This document shows, piece after piece, positions 35,810-45,200 of a stretch of DNA of 61,178 bases. The translations under genes and the position numbers were made by a program. The notes under the pieces are model-generated. The model was not told the DNA's origin and made no database searches. It worked only from the letters and a program-made list of their open reading frames with translations. Location: assembly GCA_947478685.1 (NCBI GenBank), contig CANJWO010000004.1, positions 1 through 61,178 on the forward strand. The letters run 5' to 3'. This DNA is from Chlamydiota bacterium. Its GTDB lineage: Bacteria; Chlamydiota; Chlamydiia; Chlamydiales; 2-12-FULL-49-11. Within the stretch, counting starts at the first letter, position 1. Each line of letters starts with the position of its first letter.

Positions 35810-37315
35810 TTGATCGCTATGACAACTGCTGTTACACCTATACGAAAAGATGATTTCCCTGGTTGGTACCAAGAGGTATTGACTCTGGCTGATTTGGCTG
35901 AGCATGCTCCTGTAAGAGGGTGTATGATTATTAAGCCGAATGGGTATGCTATTTGGGAGGTGATGCAGCAGATTTTGGATAAGAAGTTCAAGAAGATGGG
36001 GGTGAAAAACGCCTATTTTCCATTATTGATCCCTTTGAGCTTTTTTGAAAAAGAGGCGGAGCATATTGAGGGATTTGCAAAAGAGAGTGCAATTGTTACT
36101 CATACGAGATTGGAGAAAGGGGCTGATGGAAAATTGCATCCTGCGTCTCCTTTAGAAGAACCCCTAATTATCAGACCGACATCTGAGACGATCATCGGAG
36201 CGAGTTTTTCTAAATGGATTCAATCATATCGCGATTTGCCAATGAAACTCAATCAGTGGTGCAACGTTATGCGCTGGGAGATGAGGCCAAGACTTTTTTT
36301 AAGAACATCAGAATTTCTGTGGCAAGAAGGTCACACTGCGCATGCATCTGAAGATGAAGCAAGAGCAATGTCTCTTGAAATGCTGGGTGTTTATGCAGAT
36401 TTTGCGGAACATTATCTAGCGATTCCTGTGATCCGTGGAGAGAAATCAGAAGGGGAGCGGTTCCCTGGAGCTGTTAATACCTATACTTTTGAAGCTATGA
36501 TGCAAGATGGAAAGGCTCTGCAGATGGGAACTTCCCATTTTATGGGGACAAATTTTGCAAAAGCATCTGATATTCAGTTCCTTTCCAAAGAGGGGACTCG
36601 CGAATATGCAAATACAACTTCCTGGGGCGTAACGACTAGAATGATTGGCGCTATGGTGATGGTGCATGGCGATGATAACGGCATTATCCTCCCGCCAAGA
36701 ATTGCCCCTACACAAATTGCTATTGTCCCATTCCTTATGAAAGAGGGCGACTCAAGTGAAGTGTTGAATTATTGCCACAAACTTAAAGAAGAGCTTGAGA
36801 CTATTCAGTATGCAGATAGAAATTTATCGGTCTTCTTAGATGAAAGAGACTTGCGTGCTGGTGAGAAGAGCTGGGATGCAATAAAAAAGGGCTACCCACT
36901 TCGTATTGAAGTAGGAGCCCGTGAAATGAAAGAGGGTAAAGTTGCCCTGTTCCTAAGGACCAAAGAGAAGAAAGAGGTCCTATTTATTCCTCGTGAAGAA
37001 CTTAGATCAAAAATTTCTACCATTTTGGACCAAGTTCACAGTGACCTCTATGCCAAAGCTCTCAGCTATAGAGAGGCGAACACGGTTACTGTTGCCAGTC
37101 AAATAGAATTTGAAAAGATCTTTCGGCAAGAAGTAGGCGCTACCCCGTTTGTTATGGCACCATTTAAGGGCGATAAGGCCCTCGAGACCAAAATCCAAAA
37201 GGAGTTCGGTGTAACGATTCGGTGTATCCCTCATAATCTTCCTCCTACCTCTTTATCTTGTTTATTTACCAAACAATCTGGCGCAACACAAGCAATATTT
37301 GCAAAATCTTACTAA
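35810..37315 (+). CDS. proS: Prolyl-tRNA synthetase, archaeal/eukaryotic-like type
   Basis: Charges tRNA-Pro. About 500 residues. Class II motifs are visible: motif 2 around MRWEMRPRLFLRTSEFLWQEG and motif 3 around TRMIGAMVMVHGDDNGI. There is no 180-residue insertion (editing) domain between them, as in the bacterial type; instead the chain carries an extra C-terminal domain and ends in Tyr (AIFAKSY), features of the archaeal/eukaryotic-like ProRS also found in some bacteria. The start is uncertain: TTG at 35810 lies 11 bases after GGGAGG, ATG at 35819 is 9 bases further. Confidence 0.94.
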   Translation: MIAMTTAVTPIRKDDFPGWYQEVLTLADLAEHAPVRGCMIIKPNGYAIWEVMQQILDKKFKKMGVKNAYFPLLIPLSFFEKEAEHIEGFAKESAIVTHTRLEKGADGKLHPASPLEEPLIIRPTSETIIGASFSKWIQSYRDLPMKLNQWCNVMRWEMRPRLFLRTSEFLWQEGHTAHASEDEARAMSLEMLGVYADFAEHYLAIPVIRGEKSEGERFPGAVNTYTFEAMMQDGKALQMGTSHFMGTNFAKASDIQFLSKEGTREYANTTSWGVTTRMIGAMVMVHGDDNGIILPPRIAPTQIAIVPFLMKEGDSSEVLNYCHKLKEELETIQYADRNLSVFLDERDLRAGEKSWDAIKKGYPLRIEVGAREMKEGKVALFLRTKEKKEVLFIPREELRSKISTILDQVHSDLYAKALSYREANTVTVASQIEFEKIFRQEVGATPFVMAPFKGDKALETKIQKEFGVTIRCIPHNLPPTSLSCLFTKQSGATQAIFAKSY

Positions 37316-37629
37316 CTTTTAAGTTTGCCTGTTAATAATTTGAATTCAAATTGTGATAGATTGGCTGTTATAATTGTTTTGCATGTTTTCTTGCTGATAA
37401 TACTGAATGCTATTTGCGATGTGTTGTCTTCCACGATCATTGCAGAAACCGTATAATTCTCCAATGTTGCTGCGCGTTTAAGACCTTTTGCGCTATTTGC
37501 TGCTACTAAAATTGAATTTTGTTCATCGATTGACAATTTGATTTCAAGTGAATCGGATTCAGTAGAAGAACAATCGCTAACTGTTGATGAGCATATTGAT
37601 GGACTTGTTGATGTAACTGGTGACGACAT
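37312..37629 (-). CDS. Small Ser-rich hypothetical protein
   Basis: A 105-residue protein with a perfect AAGGAG ribosome-binding sequence nine bases before ATG, so probably real. The first 30 residues are almost all Ser, Thr, Asp, Val and Pro, as often seen for type III secretion signals (inference); the remainder (KLSIDEQNSILVAANSAKG...) looks folded. It overlaps the proS stop by 4 bases, convergent. No family recognised. Confidence 0.6.
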   Translation of the reverse strand: MSSPVTSTSPSICSSTVSDCSSTESDSLEIKLSIDEQNSILVAANSAKGLKRAATLENYTVSAMIVEDNTSQIAFSIISKKTCKTIITANLSQFEFKLLTGKLKS

Positions 37630-37890
37630 ATAATTTCTCCTTGTTATTATTTTTATGTTAATTATAAGTCAATTATAGCACATAATTAAAATAAATTCAA
37701 TAAATCACTATTATGAAACTTAGTGAGTTATAGATCTGGACAGCCTATCTGTCTTGCGCTTAGGTCTTTACGTGTGTTAGTAATTTTTATAAAATTTAGT
37801 GCTTTGTTACTCTTTATTGAGGTTTGATCACTCTTTCTTGCTGTAAACCCTTTTCTTTGCTACTATCTTGGGTTTTACGAGGGGATTTCT

Positions 37891-40026
37891 ATGCTCAAGC
37901 TATTAAGGAAATATCAAAAGTCGATTTTTGCCGTTGTTGCATTTATGGTTATCGCAAGCTTCTCATTCTTTGGGACTTATGGCGCAATGCAAAGTGAAAG
38001 TCATAAAGAAGAAGATGTGGTTATTGGAAAGGTGCTAGATGGGAGTGATTTATCGAGCAAGGATGTGGCCCAATTGGTCCGGTTTTTAGATACAGATTTC
38101 CATGATATTATGAATGGTGACGGGAGAGGGGGGGCTAATTTATTAAATGATGGCGTCTTACGAAATGATATCCTTAAAAGCGGACTTGGTAGCTTAGTAT
38201 TTGATGCTTATAAGGGCGAAATTGGGGAGGAACTCTCTAAAAAGACGAGAAAATTTAAGGAATTTAAGCCATATATTCATCCGAGTAAATTTTTAAGTTT
38301 TGAAGGGATGCTCAGTCAGTTTGCTCCGAATTATTACGAGGATTTTCAAAATTTTCGAATGGCAAGAGAGGAGAAAGAGGCTTTTGAGACCCTTGCAAAG
38401 CTCTATGTTGATCAAACAATTTTCCCTGCAGAGATGATGAGAAAGATGATGCTTTATGTTGAGCATCAATATTCTACCATGGCAGCAGGCGACCCAAACT
38501 TAAGAAGTGTCGATCTATCACTATTCTACGCAAAGAATGTTACAGACTGGTTTGGTCCGAAGTTTTTGGAGAAGGTGAGCCATTTTATTATAAATGGAGC
38601 AGCGTATGCATCGATGCAGGGTTACAAAGTAAGTCTGGAAGAGGCAAAAAGTTCGCTCATGCAGATTGGAGCAAGGCACTTAAAGGAGCTTGATCCTGCC
38701 CGAACAATTACTAATGAGGATTTGCATAAGTTTTATAAACAGCAGGTCTCCCAGCTTCAAATGCTCGAGAAAGATGTTATTAGGACATGGCAGAAGATTT
38801 TAGTATTTAGAAAGATGCTTGATGAAGTGGGGAATAGTATCTTTGTTGACTCTGTCTTATATAAAGAATTCTCTGAATTTGCTTCAAAGGGTGCCAAGAT
38901 CGAGATTTATAGATTGCCTTTAGCTCTAAGAATGAAGAAACCAGAAGATGCGATGAAGTTAGAGAGCTATCTTGAAGGGGTTTCAAAAAAAAGAGGTCAA
39001 ACTGTTTTGACAGAAGAGTTTGCTTCGATTGATGATATAAAAAATAACGTTCCTGAGCTTGTTGAAAAGAGATTCTTAGTAAAGGTTGCTGCCCTTAAAA
39101 AAGGGAGTTTAACTTCTGAAATAGGGGTGAGAAAAACCTGGGATTGGCAGCTCAATCAAGAGAATTGGGATGTTCTAAAAGAGGCTTTTCATGAGTTAAA
39201 TAAATGTGCAAGTTTTGAAACAGAAGAGAGATTTGCCTATTTACAAGGCTTAGATGAGAGTTTAAGGGAGAAAATAGATCAGTTCTCTAGAAAAAAAATT
39301 CTTGAAGCAGAGCCGGAACTTGTAAAAGAAAAGCTCTCTATGATCCATCCTCAGACAAGGCTTCTAGCAATTACTCTTGCGGGTAGGGATGAAATTCTTC
39401 CTGGGATTGTGGATAGAGTCTCTCTATTAGATCTTTTAGAAACTGAGAGTGAAAAGCTCTCTTGCTATAGTGAAAATGGGGAAGATTTTTATCGTATAGA
39501 AATTATCGACAGAGGTTCTCTTTGGGAAGTGCTTACATTTGAAGAGGCTAACAGCAGGGGCATTCTAGAGAGTCTCTTCAAGAAAAAAGAGATAAAGGAA
39601 AATTTAGTAGCAGCTCAAGAGATGCTTGTACCTTATATGAAGAAGATAGCGCAAGAGGTTATTGCTGGAGATGAGGGAATGGTCGGAGATGTGAGTGGAT
39701 CTGACAAAGGAACTGGCCCGCGGGAATCATTGAACCTAAAATCTCCTTTAGAGAAACAATGGAATCTTCAAAAAGAGGAACTCCGAATCACTCGAAAGAT
39801 GGCTCATCCCCTTTTTGATGAAAAACTTTTCTCAATGAAAGAGGGGGAGTGGTCAGAGGTAGTCTCCTCTATAGATGGGCCTTTTTTCTTTCATGTACTC
39901 GAAACTTTTGTTGATACGAGTGAAGTCGCTAGGAAAATGGAGGAGGGAAGAGCCCTTCTTGGAAGAGAGGCAAAAGAGGATCTTGTAAAAGAGCTTCTTC
40001 AAAAAATTGGAAAAAATGGATCTTAG
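37891..40026 (+). CDS. Membrane-anchored PpiD/SurA-N-like periplasmic protein
   Basis: A 711-residue protein. Residues about 10-32 form a signal anchor (KSIFAVVAFMVIASFSFFGTYG) typical of PpiD-like chaperones; the rest is periplasmic and largely helical. The N-terminal part resembles the SurA_N-type region. A weak parvulin-like stretch occurs near the C-terminus (FSMKEGEWSEVVSSIDGPFFFHVLE), but the catalytic parvulin residues are not evident. It likely assists folding of exported proteins. The following gene overlaps its end by 11 bases. Confidence 0.7.
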   Translation: MLKLLRKYQKSIFAVVAFMVIASFSFFGTYGAMQSESHKEEDVVIGKVLDGSDLSSKDVAQLVRFLDTDFHDIMNGDGRGGANLLNDGVLRNDILKSGLGSLVFDAYKGEIGEELSKKTRKFKEFKPYIHPSKFLSFEGMLSQFAPNYYEDFQNFRMAREEKEAFETLAKLYVDQTIFPAEMMRKMMLYVEHQYSTMAAGDPNLRSVDLSLFYAKNVTDWFGPKFLEKVSHFIINGAAYASMQGYKVSLEEAKSSLMQIGARHLKELDPARTITNEDLHKFYKQQVSQLQMLEKDVIRTWQKILVFRKMLDEVGNSIFVDSVLYKEFSEFASKGAKIEIYRLPLALRMKKPEDAMKLESYLEGVSKKRGQTVLTEEFASIDDIKNNVPELVEKRFLVKVAALKKGSLTSEIGVRKTWDWQLNQENWDVLKEAFHELNKCASFETEERFAYLQGLDESLREKIDQFSRKKILEAEPELVKEKLSMIHPQTRLLAITLAGRDEILPGIVDRVSLLDLLETESEKLSCYSENGEDFYRIEIIDRGSLWEVLTFEEANSRGILESLFKKKEIKENLVAAQEMLVPYMKKIAQEVIAGDEGMVGDVSGSDKGTGPRESLNLKSPLEKQWNLQKEELRITRKMAHPLFDEKLFSMKEGEWSEVVSSIDGPFFFHVLETFVDTSEVARKMEEGRALLGREAKEDLVKELLQKIGKNGS

Positions 40027-40627
40027 AGATTTTCCAGCTATCCTCCCTCTCCACTTTTTTGAAGTGGAGTTGGAGGTTAATAAGGGGGTAAAACCCGCAA
40101 AGTTAAAAGGGTATTCCGAATTTCTTGATGAGGACTCTTTTTGTGAAGTTAGTATGGCTTGGACTGAAGGTGGAATCCACATTGGTTTGAGCGTTTTAAA
40201 GCCGTTTGAGAAGGCCTTTTTTCCAGAGGTTGAAAAGGGCGATGGAATGGAGATTTTTATCGATACTAGAGGAATCTCGGATGCCCTCATTATCCATAAA
40301 TATTGCCACCATTTTGTCTTTTTACCGAAAGAGGTGGATGGCATTATTGGTGTTGAAGTTACTCGCTTCAGGACAAATGATAAAAGGGAGCTCTCTCGTA
40401 AAGAGAGTTTAAAAGTCGCTACTCAATTTACAAAGAATGAGTACTCAATGCAAATATTCATTCCTGATGAGGCACTTTTTGGATTTGATCCAATAGAGTG
40501 TTCACTACTAAAAATGGCCTATATCGTCCACCGAGGATCAGATGAGCCTAACTATTTTCCGAAGAGTGGTAATGATTACAATCTTAAAGATCACCCATCT
40601 CTCTGGGCTGCCCTCTTGTTAAAATAG
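40016..40627 (+). CDS. Hypothetical protein, possibly CBM9/DOMON-like beta-sandwich
   Basis: About 203 residues, starting at ATG 40016 within the last codons of the PpiD-like gene (a TTG at 40007 is also possible). The pattern of EVSMAWTEGGIHIGLSVLK, GDGMEIFIDTRG, YCHHFVFLPK and a final DHPSLWAALLLK recalls CBM9-like domains that appear in non-carbohydrate contexts. It has no signal peptide of its own. Position just before gcsH is similar to that of CT283 in C. trachomatis (from memory), so it may be its counterpart. Confidence 0.7.
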   Translation: MDLRDFPAILPLHFFEVELEVNKGVKPAKLKGYSEFLDEDSFCEVSMAWTEGGIHIGLSVLKPFEKAFFPEVEKGDGMEIFIDTRGISDALIIHKYCHHFVFLPKEVDGIIGVEVTRFRTNDKRELSRKESLKVATQFTKNEYSMQIFIPDEALFGFDPIECSLLKMAYIVHRGSDEPNYFPKSGNDYNLKDHPSLWAALLLK

Positions 40628-40681
40628 TTTTCTCTTTTTCTTTTTGATCTTCTAGATTAGTCTAGATCGAAAAGAGGTGAT

Positions 40682-40990
40682 ATGAAAATTGAGACAGATT
40701 CACACGAGTGGGTGAGAAAAAATGGAAGTATTGCCACGATTGGGATTACAAAGAAGGCGAGCACTGAATTAGGTGAAATTGTCTATGTGGAACTTCCTAA
40801 AGTAGGCCAGAATGTGATAAAGGGCGATGAGATTGCTGTATTAGAGTCAACAAAGGCAGCAATCGATAGTTATGCTCCTCTTAGTGGAAGGGTGGTAGAG
40901 GTAAATTTTCTATTAGTGGACAAGCCTGAGTTAGTTAATAGTGATCCAGAAGGCGCTGGGTGGATGTATAGGATTTCTCTGTTAGATTGA
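40682..40990 (+). CDS. gcsH: Glycine cleavage system H-like lipoyl protein
   Basis: A 102-residue H-protein fold, shorter than usual (about 125). The lipoyl lysine is in VLESTKAAIDSYAPLSG (about residue 60), with the preceding GEIVYVELPKVGQNV hairpin. No gcvT or gcvP is visible in this window, and chlamydiae in general are thought to lack a full glycine cleavage system, so the protein may be a general lipoyl carrier or regulator. LplA encoded at 34,667 is the likely ligase. Confidence 0.9.
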   Translation: MKIETDSHEWVRKNGSIATIGITKKASTELGEIVYVELPKVGQNVIKGDEIAVLESTKAAIDSYAPLSGRVVEVNFLLVDKPELVNSDPEGAGWMYRISLLD

Positions 40991-41001
40991 TTAGAGCTAA
41001 A

Positions 41002-41024
41002 ATAGGGGGATCTCTTCCCCCTAT
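41002..41024. terminator. Terminator hairpin after gcsH
   Basis: ATAGGGGGA (41002-41010) pairs perfectly with TCCCCCTAT (41016-41024) around TCTCT, in the gap between convergent gcsH and the next minus-strand gene. It probably stops transcription from both sides. Confidence 0.8.
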
Positions 41025-41047
41025 AAGTAGTAAATTATAAAATATTA

Positions 41048-41776
41048 TTAGGAGCGCCACTTTATGGTCATTCTATCTTTATGGCTTCTTTGGAGAATCT
41101 CAGTAGGATTCAGGCGTATAATAGGTAGCAGAGTTCCTGCCCATTTTCTTGAAGTTGGTGGCTCTCTTCTATCTTGCGTAGCTTCTTCCTCTTGAATAGG
41201 CATTGCTATTGGGATAGGTGCTTCCATTGGGATAGGTGCTTCCATTGGGATAGGTGCTTCCATTGGGATAGGTTCATGATGTGGAAGTCTTTTTGTAAAT
41301 TCAAGAGATCTGAAGAGAGCCTCATTGACAGCTTCTGGAGATAGTTCATGATGACGGCTCATTTCAAATTTTAACTGTTCCAAGGATACCAAGGGCTCTT
41401 TTGGAATTGGGTGATCAAATTTTAGAGATTTAGCCTCTGTAAGAAGTATTACCGCGCGAGGAGATGAATTCATTTTGTATAGTATAGTGTTGGCAGTTGC
41501 GTCGTAATGAATATAAAATTTTAAGGACTTTTCAGAAATGGGAAAGGTTCGGCTAAGCAAGGTTGTGATATTGTTGTTAATTATTCTAGATACCTGGATT
41601 AGTGATTCGCCAACTATTAGCTTTCCGGAATAACTGCTCGTTTCAGCTGCATAATGTGAAGATATGTTTTTAGTATAAAAGGGTTCGTGATTTAATGTTA
41701 CTTCAAGATCGTAAGGAATTTGAGAGTGGCCGGCAACGGCTAGTATTTCACAATTAATTGAAGGTAATGGTGTCAT
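41048..41776 (-). CDS. Hypothetical protein with PIPMEA tandem repeats
   Basis: A 242-residue protein, not recognised. Residues about 1-150 look folded (beta-rich, with a HEPFYTKNISSHYAAETSS segment). Residues about 165-190 contain three perfect PIPMEA units and degenerate flanks, followed by a basic C-terminus (SHKDRMTIKWRS). There is no signal peptide or membrane helix. The proline-rich repeat may be a flexible linker or a binding motif for proline-recognising domains of a host (inference). It is isolated on the minus strand, downstream of gcsH. Confidence 0.6.
   Translation of the reverse strand: MTPLPSINCEILAVAGHSQIPYDLEVTLNHEPFYTKNISSHYAAETSSYSGKLIVGESLIQVSRIINNNITTLLSRTFPISEKSLKFYIHYDATANTILYKMNSSPRAVILLTEAKSLKFDHPIPKEPLVSLEQLKFEMSRHHELSPEAVNEALFRSLEFTKRLPHHEPIPMEAPIPMEAPIPMEAPIPIAMPIQEEEATQDRREPPTSRKWAGTLLPIIRLNPTEILQRSHKDRMTIKWRS
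41208..41274. repeat. 18-bp tandem repeat inside the PIPMEA gene
   Basis: Three identical 18-base units (ATTGGGATAGGTGCTTCC) at 41208-41225, 41226-41243 and 41244-41261, followed by a partial unit to 41274. The unit length is a multiple of three, so copy-number change keeps the reading frame. Identical units indicate recent expansion. Confidence 0.9.
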
Positions 41777-42215
41777 AATTTTTTATCCTTTTGGTGACAA
41801 ATTAAATTTTATTATCTAGCATTAACTTAAGTTGGTGTCATCTAGTCTGTTAAATCGGGAGCTTTCATCGTATATTGGTGCTTTTTTTGTCATGAATAGA
41901 GGTTTATGTTATTTCCTTCAAAAATACCAATATACTTTCCGAAGATTCTGATTTCACTATAGGGAAATCTAAAAACTTGGGTTATTAATGCTCAGCTAGG
42001 TCATTTATATGAGATTCTTAGTTTAAAAAATATTACAGTCAATTAGTGACTCTCGTCAGCGCTAAGAGGGGATAATCGTCTCATAAATTTTAATGTTTTA
42101 TTAAAAGATTTTCAATAATTATACTCTTTTAAATAATTATTGTTAAGTTCTTATGGACGCCTTCTCTAAATTTTGTTAAGATTCGTAGGTATATTATATA
42201 AAAACTATTTTTAAA
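41777..42215. other. Non-coding AT-rich interval
   Basis: No open frame or recognised RNA. The only structure seen is a perfect 10-base A/T stem at 42113-42122 and 42133-42142 with a 10-base loop. It presumably holds the divergent promoters of the PIPMEA gene and the following large membrane-associated protein. Confidence 0.4.
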
Positions 42216-45200
42216 TTGAAAAAGTTTCTGGAAAAAAAGCGGTTTTTGGTGCTCTCGGCCTTGCTGGTCTGTCTTGCGCTTGGGTTTTCTTTTAGGCATT
42301 GGATTTTTCAACTAGGAGTAGAGACTTATTTAAATAGTAAGGTTCCTGAGAAGAATTGGCAGTTTGAATATGAAAGAGTCTCTCTTAAAAAAGGTCAAAT
42401 TTCGTTTTTTAATATAACGCTTGTTACTAAGGTTCCCCTTGTAGAATGTCAGATTGAAAGAGTTGATCTTATTGTTAAACATCGCGGTGGGATACATTTT
42501 GATTTCGGGATGAAGATTCAAGCCCCTTTTATTTCATTAAAACAGGATAGTGAGAGCTCTTTTTCTCTTCTTGATTACGCAAAATCTCCATTTTCTAGGT
42601 TGAAAGTTGATATCGAGGAAGCTGAGGTTCAGTTTATCGGAGAAAGTGAGCCTACAAAGATCTATTTCTCTTTGGTAAGTGATGAGAAGAGAAGAGCGCT
42701 CGGAACATTTTACCTCTCTAATAAGCTCCTAGCTCGGGAAAATTCTAATATAGCAATGAAGTTATATGAATGGCCAGAAGAGTTGATTTTGGAGCTTGAG
42801 TTTCAAGAGGCCTCTTTGTCATGGATGAGTCAATTAACAAGGCTCGCTAAGGATAATAAGTGGGCTAAGTGGAATGTTTCAAAAGGGGCATTAAATGGGC
42901 ACTTATGGCTTGGTGTGACAAAAAATGGAGTAGTCAGCCAAGCAAATGCTACGCTGCGTGTCACAGATGTGGCTTGTGCTCATGAGGAAAATGGCTTACA
43001 AGCAGATATTGAATCTCTATTGATAGATACTACTTATCCAAGCGGGAAGAAGGGGGAGATTTTTTGGCAGAATTGTGCTCTGAAGATGGATATTAAAGGG
43101 GGTAAAATTGGTTGTAGAGATGATGAGGCAAATGTTGATTTTGCAATTTGTGATTTAAGCGGTCATTTAAATTTTCACTCATTTAAAGATTCAGAGATTC
43201 TATTGAAGGGTTATCTTGATCATAGAGATCAGATGACACCCATTGTGCTGAGTGCAAACCCGAGTGGTATTGATAAAGATACGCTTGATGTCGACTTGAA
43301 GCTGTCTGAGTCTAATTTTCTTGCCCACTTAAATCTATCAATTGCAAGGGAAGGAGATGATCTTTGTGTTGTAAGAGGGCGGCTTAAAGAGATGGACGCT
43401 CCAGAGCTTGCAATGTTGCAACATGCCATTGGGTTTTTCTCCCCACAGGTTAAAGGCTTTCAACTCAATAAAGGGACAGTTACTTCTGAGCTAAGTCTCC
43501 GCATAGTTAAGGGGAAAGTGGAAAAGGTCTTGCTAGATGATATACTAGCAGATGATTTGGAAGTCTATTGGATCAATCGAGATATTTTGGCAACCTGCTC
43601 CCATCTTTCTGGTAGTGCTAACCTGGATTTTCAACACCTGTTTTCATTTGATATGCCAAATTGGGAAGTGAATGTACAAAATGGACAGTTAGTTCAGGGT
43701 GGTGTAAAGCCAATAAGTATTCAAGGCATCAGCATGCAGCTTTTCATGTGTAGAAAAGTGTTTGAACCTTCTTGGATTCGGGCTACATATGGTGGAATCG
43801 ATATTCTATTAGATGTTGTGGGCTATTATTCTGAAGCTGATCTAAACATGCATCTTTCGACAACGGGTGATAGGCTACTTCATCTTATTTGTGGAGGAAA
43901 AGAAGATTTTTTAAGGTTTAGTCAACACAGAATTCACACCGATATTGATTTTCATAGACAGCTTGGCTATTGGGAAGTATTGGGAAAAACCTATTTGAAT
44001 GTGATTGATGATTGGGAAGAGTGTGCAAGGGTAGGGTTTTTCTTATCAGACCAAATTTTTAAGGAAAGTAATTGGAAAGAGATGATTCGAGAATCTGTCT
44101 CTAAAGGTTGGTTTGAGACAGAGTCGATCTCTTGTGAATTCATGAAATTTGTCAATGCCTATACTGGTGCGGATTGGCTGTTAGAAGGGATGGGCTCTTT
44201 TAACGGAACATTTAATGGTGAGAGTCTTGATGCAAAAATACAATTTTCCCATGCAAATTTTTTTTCACCCTTTTTAGATATTCGGTTGAACCCATCAAAT
44301 GATCCAGGTAATGCAAGAACTTCGGATGGAATCGTCTGGTGCAATTTTGAGAAGATGGAGTGGAAGGTAAATATCCCGCTCTATGAGGCACTTATCCATG
44401 ATAAAGCTCATGATTTCTACTTTAATGATACAAGAGGGGATCTCTGTTTTGAAAATGGTTTGATCCAATTAAAGAAATTTGTGACAGAGTCTGAGGGAGT
44501 CGTTTTCGGAGGTAGCTTAGAGTTTTCCTCACCTGTTTTTAAATTAGAGATTGATTCATTAGTTGGTAATGTACGCCAGCTAGAAAAGTGTCTTCAGCAC
44601 ATTCCGACTTGGAAATCGCTCCATGTTCCATTTGATGGACAAATTCGAACTAAGGAGGGCGGGGTTAGCATTATATATGACCCTGATAAAGAACTTGTAT
44701 TGCAGGTCCATTTAGAACTCTTACACGGTATGTGGGAAGTCTTTCAGGCATTAGCTGTGACTGAGCTCTCATTTGACTTTGATTTTAGTTCAAATGAGAA
44801 GAGAGCCCTTTTAACAAGCGTCGTAGGAAAAATCCCCTCTGCCTTTCATGAAGGGGGATACTGTTTAAATGGAAAGGAGATCGAACTCTGTTTGGGAGAG
44901 GATTCCACATTGCAGTTTGATGTTCGTCTAGAAAACAGGGTAATGGATCTGATTAGATGTGTAGGTGTATATCATCTAGATTCAAAAGAATTTCAATTTG
45001 ATAGGGAGAGATCACATCTCTTCAGTGTCCACCCAAATAAAATTGATCTTAGTTTGGATTCAAATTTTTTTCCAAAAGTTGTCGATCTCTTGATAGATAT
45101 CCCTTTGCAGGAGGCGGAAAATTATGGGAAAATTCTTGCAGATATGAAAATAATAGGAGAAGAGCCTATTGAATTATTCAATAAAATTTATGATTGGGAA

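Noticed and set aside
41208..41274. CRISPR-like array
   Set aside because: Units are 18 bp without spacers and lie inside an intact reading frame.
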